Shown here: positions 43,801-49,308 of the stretch, piece after piece
Numbering within the stretch: the first letter of the stretch is position 1
Layout: the number at the start of each line of letters is the position of its first letter
Assembly (NCBI RefSeq): GCF_007474605.1
Contig: NZ_VHKL01000019.1
Coordinates: forward strand, 1 to 49,308
Origin: Rhodoligotrophos appendicifer
GTDB taxonomy: Bacteria; Pseudomonadota; Alphaproteobacteria; Rhizobiales; Im1
Direction of reading: 5' to 3'
DNA: 49,308 bases
Program-made: the position numbers and the translations under genes
Notes under the pieces: model-generated
Databases searched by the model: none
What the model was told of the DNA's origin: nothing
What the model saw: the letters and a program-made list of their open reading frames with translations, nothing else

Positions 43801-43816
43801 CTGTTTCTCCCAACAT
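37838..43816 (-). CDS. DUF4011-type superfamily 1 helicase with transglutaminase-like, Vsr-like nuclease and DUF3320 domains
   Basis: A 1992-residue protein, intact. Order of parts: an N-terminal beta-rich region (about 1-130); a transglutaminase-like fold (about 190-260: ERKTGTCLDLTLLYAACLEQ, KGHAFVGLWL); DUF4011 (from about 375: ERWKRKLLDLSLRNKLLNF); the helicase core with Walker A FGPPGTGKSQTIANM (about 685) and Walker B VVIFDEASQIPVWDAI (about 1315), the C-terminal helicase motifs (ERDIIFFSIAVGP, LNVAITRARQEMVIF); a Vsr/MTES_1575-like endonuclease (about 1620-1715: GVECDGATYHRSATARDRDR); and DUF3320 (about 1840-1890: APLYEDILFQKIAKAHG). Related single-gene helicase-nuclease proteins provide phage defence. 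It fills the stretch between recombinase fragment C and the tRNA-Arg fragment and has near-background base composition. Confidence 0.88.
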   Translation of the reverse strand: MLGETVKLGWTVSDYLSIAFYQNSIPVIYELTVENLSDRSLDDLVLNLRSEPAFAASLSINIDQVAAGSTRHIAPVDLTLEAGYLRRLNEGMRGTLSLVLEQRGTVLLENTIELQLHPPSHWGGSGAAPELLAAFVRPNEPVIDTILHNASIKLASAGKNSAIDGYQARKRERTWELANAIWAAIADCGLTYVLPPASFERSGQKVRSPGVIIERKTGTCLDLTLLYAACLEQAGLNGLLVLTKGHAFVGLWLNAEDFSTVAVDDMQVLRKRRDAQDLIFVETTLLTRRPAATFSAAIKAGSAHVDENGETLEIAVDVKRSRCRGIKPLELAEQPAGGSILTQSQSAPPQEIEEPPQFAENMSVAEATDLPIDRLERWKRKLLDLSLRNKLLNFKDAKKCIPIECPDPGALEDHLARGMEFKLHARTDVLGEGDQRDAALYRERHHDDGRQRYLVEALAKQDLHTFCGETELASRLTDLFRATNTAFEEGGSNILFLAMGFLKWTQKPSGPTLRAPLLLIPVALARKNVRAGFRLKLHEEEARFNPTLLQLLRQDFKLAIPELEQGLPTDESGIDVEKVWRIMRAHVRDLKGWEVTSDVILSTFSFTKFLMWKDLVERMETLKRSAIVRHLIDTPKQQYGDGTDFPDPAALDRTYHPADILTPLSSDSSQLAAVMAAAAGNDFVLFGPPGTGKSQTIANMISQCLASGKTVLFVAQKTAALEVVQRRLKDIGLGEYCLEVHSTKAQKSAVLGQLRQAWHERSAVSVEEWEGATHILAALRDDLNGLVSSLHRRRSNGLSAHDAMSKVIRARDAFRQVDLQWPPMEIDRDQLSAMQKVCRELKTVLRALGDVNAHPLQGLAITAWSPKWRQEMTNAIDEALNSMSALRESAQAFCQYVGLPHILSLSGLQHLVAFGAMLIGAAGHDGHLFLTDRSAAIKDAIGELTRLQKSASKLRKSLSAEYRSSVFSRDLGRILDDWTEASQSNIVLRGSRQRKVLLELEPFAVSPLPKDISTDLVILIELADIEANVEDLAPVLSALGDAWEGLDTRLSSLAAGNEWANRMRLSIRSAAPALKIDESDLREHVISLRRDYAHMFRSRSEALAGFEGLQRAWREFDTANKTLLRLAGHEAVNAFFTDENWMEDTASLLKGWQGSLGQANVWCQWTSARREAEAVGLQGVLAALDEGSIAPHEIDQAFEIAHARWWADTVISGDPRLCSFLATRQEDTIAAFQAADEQVRELSKRIVRSRLVGNIPGPNAFGNNEEWGFLARELAKKTRHQPLRQLFAKMPTTLTRLTPCVMMSPLSIAQYLPPDSQPFDVVIFDEASQIPVWDAIGALARGRQSIIVGDPQQLPPTNVGERGVDDQDDSEIEDQESILDEALASNITARDLNWHYRSRHESLIAFSNHTYYNGKLVTFPSPVTDDVAVRYVHVPGGVYERGAGRVNRKEAGAVVAEIVRRLKDPGFVLAKLSLGVVTFNAAQQKLIEDLLEQERRSLPDIELFFDAAQWHEPVFVKNLENVQGDERDIIFFSIAVGPDQAGRVTSTISSLNKEGGHRRLNVAITRARQEMVIFATLRPEQIDLSRTRARGVLDFKHFLEFAEHGPKAIAEAFSPTGLDPDSDFEIAVKSELESLGWQVHPQVGVSAFRIDLGIVDPDAPGRYLAGVECDGATYHRSATARDRDRLREQVLIGLGWRIRRVWSTDWWMDATKALHRLHGQLITDLEEARKKRAAREVEALPPMFAETGAVEPPVDAEGTDAPPNTVEDVIASSSNPRFEASLLFSEAEGGVIRADLHARSVGFADSKRRVLRELKRPDFPPYVEADLLADGISPNPNVFYDAAYRPKIRAMAAQILTVEAPLYEDILFQKIAKAHGFLGTGVTIRQTIRSALGSMLESRTENERRVVWLAGPVTPHVVPFRMSDANVRSHADIPICELASLAAAFLQEGGDEEEVVRRMTGLFSLSKLHPTTRSRFLAAIAANRIDGSKVSE

Positions 43817-44130
43817 TTCTGCCCCCTAAATTTTCGGCAGGCTATCGGTTGTCCGAATAGTTGTCGATATATGTCCTCGGCAGAACGGCCAGCGATTAGA
43901 GGATATTTGTGAAAAGTTTCTGGGGACCGCCTCCCGCGTCGCGGAGGTATTTGAGCGAGCGAAAGCGCTCACTTCGTTGACACACACCATTCCCAACTAC
44001 GTGCCCACGCATAAACTCTAAAACTTATGTGGAGGAGCTTTTGCTGCGGCTGTGACCTATTTGTGACCTCCGGTCGAAGTGATGCGGCCCAGGAGCATCC
44101 CAAAAAGGAGCTAAGTCACTGATTTTAAAG
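43817..44130. other. Leader region of the helicase gene up to the tRNA fragment
   Basis: These 314 bases contain no gene. Two small stem-loops are seen at 43930-43947 (CCTCC...GGAGG) and 43953-43970 (GAGCG...CGCTC around a GAAA loop). The AT-rich part around 43850-43915 probably carries the helicase promoter. The lower end runs into the tRNA fragment. Confidence 0.45.
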
Positions 44131-44182
44131 TGGCGCGCCGGGGAAGATTCGAACTCCTGACCCCCAGATTCGTAGTCTGAAT
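44131..44182 (-). tRNA. tRNA-Arg(ACG) 3' fragment, attachment-site repeat
   Basis: On the minus strand, from 44182 to 44131, the sequence gives an anticodon arm with a loop holding ACG, a variable segment, a T-arm with TTCGAAT and an acceptor 3' strand ending in encoded CCA. The 5' half (acceptor 5' strand and D-arm) is absent; the DNA above 44183 is unrelated. The T-stem has a mismatch. This is the typical core left when an island integrates in the 3' end of a tRNA gene. The arm-domain integrase gene starts 155 bases away. Confidence 0.78.
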
Positions 44183-44337
44183 GTTCGAGTTTCATGCTTT
44201 TGGATAAGATTATACGATATGTCATTTTTCGTTATATACTAGATAGTTATATCCTCTGTTGTCGTATCACGCCCCTTGACATTGCCTGCTGTCCTGACGC
44301 CATGTTGACGCCATTTCGGTGAAGTCGGTGGTCTGTC

Positions 44338-45576
44338 ATGAAGCTGAGCAAGAGAAGCATTGACGGGTTGGCACCCCGTGCAACTCGATATTTCGTTTGG
44401 GATAAGTCGTTGGTTGGCTTCGGCGTAAGGGTCGAAGCCTCGGGCCGAGTAACGTTCATCTGTCGGTATCAAGCCGGCACCGTTCGGCGCCAGTACACGC
44501 TAGGCCGCTATGGTACTCTTACGCCTGAGCAGGCGAGAGAAGAAGCAAGGCGTGTTCTCGGATCGGCCGTCCTCGGAAAGGATCCAGGCAAGGTCCGTCA
44601 CGAGGCAAGAGGTTCTCCAACCGTCGCGGATCTGATTGGTGCGTATCTCCTAGGCCATGGACCGAAGCTCAAGCCCTCAACCCGCACGGATTATGAGAGC
44701 GGCCTGACGAAGCATGTCCTCCCGACGCTAGGCAGCCTGAAGGCCGAGGGAGTTACCGCCATGGAACTCAACAAGCTTCATCTCAAGCTAAGTGATCGAC
44801 CATATCGGGCAAACCGCGTCCTCGCCTACCTCGGCAGTGTGTATGGCTGGGGTGCAAAGCATGGATTCGTTCCTAAGAACTTCAATCCTGTTGCTGACAT
44901 TGAGCGCTTCCGGGAGCAAGGACGGGAGCGGTTCCTCACTTCAGAAGAACTCGGACGCCTTGGCGCCGTACTGCGACAAGCCGAAACAGAGGGCCTGCCG
45001 TGGTCCATCAACGTGACGGGTCCAAAAAGTAAACATCTCGCCAAGGTGGATAACCGGAACATCGTCTACCCCGCCCACACAATTGCCGCCATCCGGCTGC
45101 TCATCGTTACGGGTTGCCGCCTTCGCGAGATCCTAAACCTGCGCTGGGATGAGGTGGATTTCGGGCGTGGGCTGCTGTTCCTGGCAGATTCTAAGACGGG
45201 GCGAAAGCCTGTGATCCTGAACGGTGCTGCCATTGAGATATTGAAGGGCCTGGATCGAGTTGGCGATTATGTCGTTGCCGGTCAGGATCCGAGAAAGCCG
45301 AGGCGCGATCTCAAGCGTCCCTGGGATCACATCCGCGAGGCTGCCAACCTGAACGATGTTCGGCTTCACGATCTTCGTCATACACACGCCAGCATAGGAG
45401 CAAGCGCCGGCTTCGGGCTGCAGATCGTGGGTAAGTTGCTGGGACACTCTTCACCCCTCACCACTCAGCGCTATGCTCATCTCGCCGATGACCCGGTCCG
45501 CCGTGCGTCGGAGGCAATCGGCCGCCATCTCACTGAAGTCATGGCACCCGTTCCCGACGCGTTGAAAGAAAGGTGA
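44338..45576 (+). CDS. Site-specific tyrosine integrase with N-terminal arm domain (DUF4102)
   Basis: A 412-residue phage/island integrase. Residues 1-90 form the arm-binding domain (KLSKRSIDGLAPRATRYFVW, DKSLVGFGVRV, RYQAGTVRRQYTLGRYG). A core-binding domain follows (about 100-200), then the catalytic domain with Arg in GCRLREILNLRW, Lys in ADSKTGRKP, HDLRHTHAS, GHSSPLTT and Tyr in RYAHLADDP, all present. This group integrates next to tRNA genes, in agreement with the tRNA-Arg fragment 155 bases before it. It appears functional. It probably belongs to the island that continues to the right. Confidence 0.93.
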   Translation: MKLSKRSIDGLAPRATRYFVWDKSLVGFGVRVEASGRVTFICRYQAGTVRRQYTLGRYGTLTPEQAREEARRVLGSAVLGKDPGKVRHEARGSPTVADLIGAYLLGHGPKLKPSTRTDYESGLTKHVLPTLGSLKAEGVTAMELNKLHLKLSDRPYRANRVLAYLGSVYGWGAKHGFVPKNFNPVADIERFREQGRERFLTSEELGRLGAVLRQAETEGLPWSINVTGPKSKHLAKVDNRNIVYPAHTIAAIRLLIVTGCRLREILNLRWDEVDFGRGLLFLADSKTGRKPVILNGAAIEILKGLDRVGDYVVAGQDPRKPRRDLKRPWDHIREAANLNDVRLHDLRHTHASIGASAGFGLQIVGKLLGHSSPLTTQRYAHLADDPVRRASEAIGRHLTEVMAPVPDALKER

Positions 45577-45613
45577 GGTGTTCACCGGTTGTTGATGGGC
45601 AAGGTCCAGTTCG

Positions 45614-45900
45614 TCACTGCTCTTTGTTTGGAATTAAGAGCGGAACTACTGCGAGGATTATAAGGATAATTGCTGCCGACAAAACAGCAGTTGCTTCCAG
45701 TCCCAGGCCAGCAATTACTCCAATCCCGGCGGTGGCCCAAATATTAGCAGCCGTGGTAAGCCCTCTACGGGTTTTTGCGCGGTTCGGATAATAATGGCAC
45801 CTGCGCCCAGGAACCCGATACCCTGCACGATGCCCTGCAGCACCCGCGACATATCCTCGATCGGCATGGAGCAGATTGCTGCCAGCGGCACTCGGTGCCT
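45614..45900 (-). pseudogene. MgtC-family membrane protein, frameshifted remnant
   Basis: The minus strand encodes PIEDMSRVLQGIVQGIGFLG and AGAIIIRTAQKPVEG, then after a one-base loss near 45765 GLTTAANIWATAGIGVIAGL and LGLEATAVLSAAIILIILAV up to the TGA at 45614-45616. These are the core helices of MgtC, a membrane protein linked to Mg2+ limitation and virulence. The part before MPIEDM is scrambled, so the N-terminus has also been lost or altered. It is a dead gene. Confidence 0.75.
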
Positions 45901-46097
45901 CGGCGATCGCCGCTTAGCGCTTCGGCAAGAACAGATGACGGATTGCAGTTCAACCAGCCTTGATGAGAAGCTCCGCCATTTTCGGGCTCGGGTCACGGGG
46001 CACATGATGCATTCTACACGATCGAGATCAGGAAGTTGGAGGGCACGGAAGCCGCTTTAGGGTGGGCGGGTAGCAGACGATCGTAATCGATCGAGCC

Positions 46098-46470
46098 TTG
46101 GCCAGAGCAGGCGGCTTCGGGCTCGGTTTCAATACAGCCCAACTGTTGGGCCTTACGATCGGCGGATGCTTCGCCAATGATGCGCTACGTTGCTGCCGAG
46201 AGAGGTTTAAGAATCAAGAATATCAGCATCTCCGTAGAGGTCACGTTGCAAGGCGACCCAATCACCGCGACCGATGCAATACTGCGCGTTATGGTGCACA
46301 TGGCCGATGGTTCGGACAGCGCCGAGCTAGGTGGGCGAACAAGTGAGTTATCGATTGCCATGAATTCCTTGCATCGAGGTCACATCGGTGAAGGTGAAGG
46401 ACTAGCAGACGATGCCATTTCGAACTTCGGCCTATGGAGGCGGATTGCGGTTAGTCGAATCTCGCGATAA
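46098..46470 (+). pseudogene. OsmC-like protein, frameshifted
   Basis: The first frame gives GGFGLGFNTAQLLGLTIGGC and FAND, the OsmC helix with the conserved Cys in GGC. The frame then changes by one base at about 46172-46180 and continues RYVAAERGLRIKNISISVEV, TLQGDPITATDAILRV and AMNSLHRG, the usual second half. OsmC proteins reduce organic peroxides with paired cysteines. With no start codon of quality and a frameshift, the gene is dead, although a single sequencing error could also explain the shift. Confidence 0.7.
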
Positions 46471-46802
46471 CGCCATCCGGCAAATGCCTTTCAGCGCGGT
46501 TTCCCCGCGATCCGAGACCCTCCATTCGAAATGGCATACGGCTTTCGGCTTGGGCGGGTCAGTAGCGTCTGCCGATTTAAGTTAACAATCAGCAGTAAGC
46601 TGCCTTTTATCAATCCAACACCCCTGGAACCACTCCGATACAACGATGTTTCAGTATTTGGGTCGCCAGAGCTTCTGCGATACATAAAGGCTGATGCCGA
46701 GCGGTGAACGTTCCAAGAGTCCTCGACCATTGTGAGCTGTTTTATGACAATCAAGCCCGAATTTTCAGTCGAAGCGGCCGCATGCGTTTTCATTGACGAT
46801 AG
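46471..46802. other. Region before the phytochrome gene
   Basis: Nothing recognisable is coded in these 332 bases. The only open frame of size is on the minus strand (46491-46931); it overlaps the phytochrome gene and has no family features. The AT-rich part near 46570-46640 could hold the phytochrome promoter. Confidence 0.4.
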
Positions 46803-48911
46803 GTGGCGGGGCTCAGGGCGACAGTGTGCAATGCTGTGAAAGCCGCATCCACGAAAGGTGACGAAACGCTTGATCTGAAAGAGGGGTGCGAACGCGAGCC
46901 CATCCATGTGCCTGGTTCGATACAGCCGCACGGAGTGCTACTGGTCCTCGATCCCAATTCCGAAGAAATTGTCCAAAGCGCCGGCGACGTAGCGGGTCTT
47001 CTCGGAATTCGAGGTTCACCGCTAGGCAAATCGGTAAAACAGGTGCTGGGACGATCTCTGAGCACACAAAGGGCCGAATCCGGGGTGGTGATGCAGCGCG
47101 AGCCAACTTATCTGGGCACTGCCGAGTGCAATGGTGGGATTGGCTCGCTAACACTGACTGCCCATCTGGTCGACGGGGCTGCCGTTCTCGAATTGGAACC
47201 CGCCGTTGAGCCCATGGCAGCAGCCTTCGTGCTTGCAAGCATAAGCTCGATCAGCGAGCAGATCAGCGAGGCTTGCAGCCTACTCGAAGCGGTCAGGGTC
47301 GCTGCCGCGGAAGTGCGCCGGATAAGTGGATATGATCACATCATGGTCTACCAGTTCCTGCCGGACAGTTCGGGGTCGGTGGTGGCCGAGTCCCGGGCCG
47401 AAGGTCGGTCGTCATTCCTAAACCACAGGTTCCCGGCCTCGGACATACCGGCGCAGGCACGCTCGCTCTATCTACGAAGTCCGATCCGAGTGATTCCAGA
47501 CGTCGAATATGTTGCCGCCCCTCTCGAGCCGTTGCTTCTGCCGGCTACCAATTCCCCCCTGGACATGAGCCATTGCGCGCTCCGCAGCGTGTCCCCGGTT
47601 CACATCAAGTACTTGAAGAACATGGGTGTGGGCGCGTCGATGTCGGTCTCCCTGATTATTCGGGGAGAACTCTGGGGGTTGATCGCCTGCCATAATCGAC
47701 AACCAATGCAGGTACCTTATGTGGCCAGGGAGTTGTGCAAGCACGTCGCACAGAACCTATCACAGAAGATCCGGGCACTATCGGAAGCGGACGATCATTT
47801 ACTTTCTCGCGATCTCGGCTCCGCTGCGGAACGACTGCTACGTGAGCTTCACAACAGCAATGAGCCTAATAAGACCCTGATAAACAGCTGCTCCGCCCTG
47901 CAAGAGCTCTTTGATGCGAGCGGGGTCGCAATTGACTGGAAGGGGAGCGTGGCTACGGCCGGCCGTGTTCCGTCCCATTCCGCGCGAGGCGCCCTTGCCA
48001 AATGGCTGCGAGATCGACTTGCAGCCGGCGAGATATTTGTCAGCGACAGCATGCAAGAGCAGTATCCCGGAGCGGCTGAGTTCGAGCGCGAGGGAAGCGG
48101 TCTTCTGTCGATCCTGTTGACAGGCGACGACGCCCCAGTGCTGATGTGGTTCAAGGCCGAGCAGGTCGAGGAGATCCGCTGGGCAGGAAACCCTAGTGAG
48201 CCATTGGAGCTCAACGCACGGCTCGGCACGCTGAACCCCCGAAAATCATTCGAGACCTGGCGCAAAACAGTACGAGGGCGCTCGAGGCCATGGCGCGCAG
48301 CAGAAGTCGAAATGCTGAGGAGCTTTGGACGTCGTCTCGCATTCGTGCTGCAGCAGCAGCGGATCCGGGAACTCAATACTCTGCTGCAACGCGCCAACGA
48401 GCAGCTGGCAAACCTGGCCGCGACGGATAGCTTGACCGGAATTGCCAATCGACGAGCGTTTGATGCCCGTCTCGACTACGAATGGGCTCGGGCACAGCGC
48501 CACTCCACATCTCTATCGCTCATCACCCTCGATCTCGACTTCTTCAAACAATACAATGACCACTTCGGGCACCCAGCGGGCGACTTGTGTTTGCGGCAGG
48601 TCAGCGCGGTTGTCGGAGAAGCGCGGAGATCCACTGATTTTCCCGCGCGGGTCGGCGGTGAGGAATTCTCTATCCTGCTTCCTGATACCGATACGACAGG
48701 AGCACTTGTCATTGCAGAGAAGTTTCGACTGGGTATCCAAGCGCTGAACATTGACCACCCGAAGAGCCCGTTTGGAGTGGTTACTGCGAGCTTGGGCTTG
48801 GCTGTTCGGGTGCCGTTTGCCACTACCCAAGTTAGCGATCTGATCAAAGCGGCTGACGGCGCTCTCTATGAAGCGAAGGCCGCGGGCCGAAATCAGATTG
48901 CGGTTGCTTGA
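46803..48911 (+). CDS. Bacteriophytochrome with GGDEF output (PAS-GAF-PHY-diguanylate cyclase)
   Basis: A protein of about 702 residues (GTG at 46803; a GTG at 46824 after AGGG is equally plausible). The biliverdin-binding Cys is in GCEREPIHVPGSIQPHG (Cys29), matching the PAS-domain Cys of DrBphP. The GAF domain has FPASDIPAQARSLY and DMSHCALRSVSPVHIKYLKN with the conserved His; the PHY tongue shows NPRKSFETW. The C-terminal cyclase domain has ATDSLTGIANRRAFD, the active site GGEEF, and an inhibitory site RSTD five residues before it. It is therefore a likely red/far-red switch for cyclic di-GMP synthesis. No haem oxygenase is adjacent. The gene is intact in an otherwise damaged region. Confidence 0.92.
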   Translation: MAGLRATVCNAVKAASTKGDETLDLKEGCEREPIHVPGSIQPHGVLLVLDPNSEEIVQSAGDVAGLLGIRGSPLGKSVKQVLGRSLSTQRAESGVVMQREPTYLGTAECNGGIGSLTLTAHLVDGAAVLELEPAVEPMAAAFVLASISSISEQISEACSLLEAVRVAAAEVRRISGYDHIMVYQFLPDSSGSVVAESRAEGRSSFLNHRFPASDIPAQARSLYLRSPIRVIPDVEYVAAPLEPLLLPATNSPLDMSHCALRSVSPVHIKYLKNMGVGASMSVSLIIRGELWGLIACHNRQPMQVPYVARELCKHVAQNLSQKIRALSEADDHLLSRDLGSAAERLLRELHNSNEPNKTLINSCSALQELFDASGVAIDWKGSVATAGRVPSHSARGALAKWLRDRLAAGEIFVSDSMQEQYPGAAEFEREGSGLLSILLTGDDAPVLMWFKAEQVEEIRWAGNPSEPLELNARLGTLNPRKSFETWRKTVRGRSRPWRAAEVEMLRSFGRRLAFVLQQQRIRELNTLLQRANEQLANLAATDSLTGIANRRAFDARLDYEWARAQRHSTSLSLITLDLDFFKQYNDHFGHPAGDLCLRQVSAVVGEARRSTDFPARVGGEEFSILLPDTDTTGALVIAEKFRLGIQALNIDHPKSPFGVVTASLGLAVRVPFATTQVSDLIKAADGALYEAKAAGRNQIAVA

Positions 48912-49133
48912 ATGCGGTTGCACTTTCTTTTGAGCGCGGGCTGTCAACATTGATCGCTTGGTTTGCGGCTTTCGGGATCTGGCTACGGCGATCGAAACGG
49001 CCGATTTCTGGCGATGCGGGTGTGCTACGGTTACGTTAAGCGCTGGAGCGGTTCAACCGCTCGATCGTAGAACTGAAGGCTCCAGTCCCCAGCGAGGAAG
49101 CAGATGGAAAACAGCGGCTGTCAAGGATTGCCA

Positions 49134-49223
49134 ATAGAAGGCCGATAGAAGGCCGATAGAAGGCCGATAGAAGGCCGATAGAAGGCCGATAGAAGGCCGA
49201 TAGAAGGCCGATAGAAGGCCGAT
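49134..49223 (+). repeat. 11-bp tandem repeat array, about eight copies
   Basis: ATAGAAGGCCG repeats about eight times without interruption and almost without change (only the edges differ, CAATAGAAG and GGCCGATTG). The 11-base period is not a multiple of three, so it is not a coding repeat in one frame. It could be a variable-number tandem repeat or a phased binding site. Confidence 0.95.
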
Positions 49224-49308
49224 TGTGCAGGGCGGTGACAAATTAGGCCATGGAGCGCCGACGTGATGGCGGTGCGGGCGGAGTAAAAGCCGTCCATTGG
49301 CTAGGCTG

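Noticed and set aside
44131-44182. A functional tRNA gene
   Set aside because: The 5' half, including the D-arm and the acceptor 5' strand, is absent and the T-stem has a mismatch.
46491-46931. Minus-strand open frame before the phytochrome gene
   Set aside because: It overlaps the start of the phytochrome gene, shows no domain features and no ribosome site.
49134-49223. Repeat array as a possible CRISPR
   Set aside because: Units are 11 bases, directly joined without spacers, and no cas genes are present.
49053-49241. Short minus-strand open frame with 11-residue repeats
   Set aside because: The repeats are only the translation of the 11-bp tandem array, and there is no ribosome site or family match.

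Overview
The window looks like a high-GC alphaproteobacterial chromosome, probably Rhizobiales- or Sphingomonadales-like. This rests on gene families typical of that class (an Atu4866-domain protein, a DUF3606 remnant, a fused aconitase X, a PAS-GAF-PHY-GGDEF bacteriophytochrome) and on the codon use. No rRNA and no complete tRNA is present, so the genus cannot be fixed.

Left part (1-10 kb). The Ala/Pro-rich end of an unknown gene is followed by a leftward cluster: LysR regulator, TauE/SafE-type permease, fused aconitase X (a hydroxyproline-dehydratase-like enzyme) and a DadA-like FAD amino-acid dehydrogenase. This looks like an amino-acid or imino-acid utilisation set. Divergent from the LysR gene run a truncated SDR, a secreted SnoaL-like protein, an Atu4866-domain protein and an LLM-class oxidoreductase. 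Next come two unrecognised genes and a frameshifted HEPN (Apea-like) gene, perhaps a decayed defence locus, and an HxlR fragment.

Central part (10-28 kb). This is an almost intact catabolic region: CaiB/BaiF CoA transferase, acyl-CoA dehydrogenase, TetR and AraC regulators, SDR, a DUF35 Zn-ribbon protein with its SCP2-type thiolase/aldolase partner, two MaoC hot-dog hydratases, two crotonases, a TRAP transporter (DctP, DctQ, DctM), an AMP-forming acyl-CoA ligase, an old-yellow-enzyme/TMADH-type reductase and an amidohydrolase. A carboxylate would be imported by the TRAP system, activated by the ligase or CoA transferase, and shortened by dehydrogenation, hydration and thiolytic or retro-aldol cleavage. 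The arrangement resembles side-chain degradation of a cyclic or branched acid, but the substrate cannot be read from sequence.

Right part (28-49 kb). This is accessory DNA with many broken genes. It holds an SRAP gene, RidA, a DUF3606 relic, a frameshifted TIR-domain gene, a cytochrome c, an XRE fragment abutting a frameshifted tyrosine recombinase, a large two-part beta-propeller protein, a PD-(D/E)xK-like protein and a 1992-residue DUF4011 helicase with a Vsr-like nuclease domain. The 3' end of the recombinase gene recurs twice as isolated fragments (35.1 and 37.3 kb), so the cargo genes lie between successive recombinase 3' ends. A tRNA-Arg(ACG) 3' fragment beside a second, arm-domain integrase at 44.3 kb marks another island boundary. 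Beyond it lie mgtC and OsmC pseudogenes, a bacteriophytochrome-diguanylate cyclase and an 11-bp tandem repeat.

The feature most worth following is the serial recombinase-3'-end/cargo architecture at 31.6-37.4 kb and its unusual cargo proteins.
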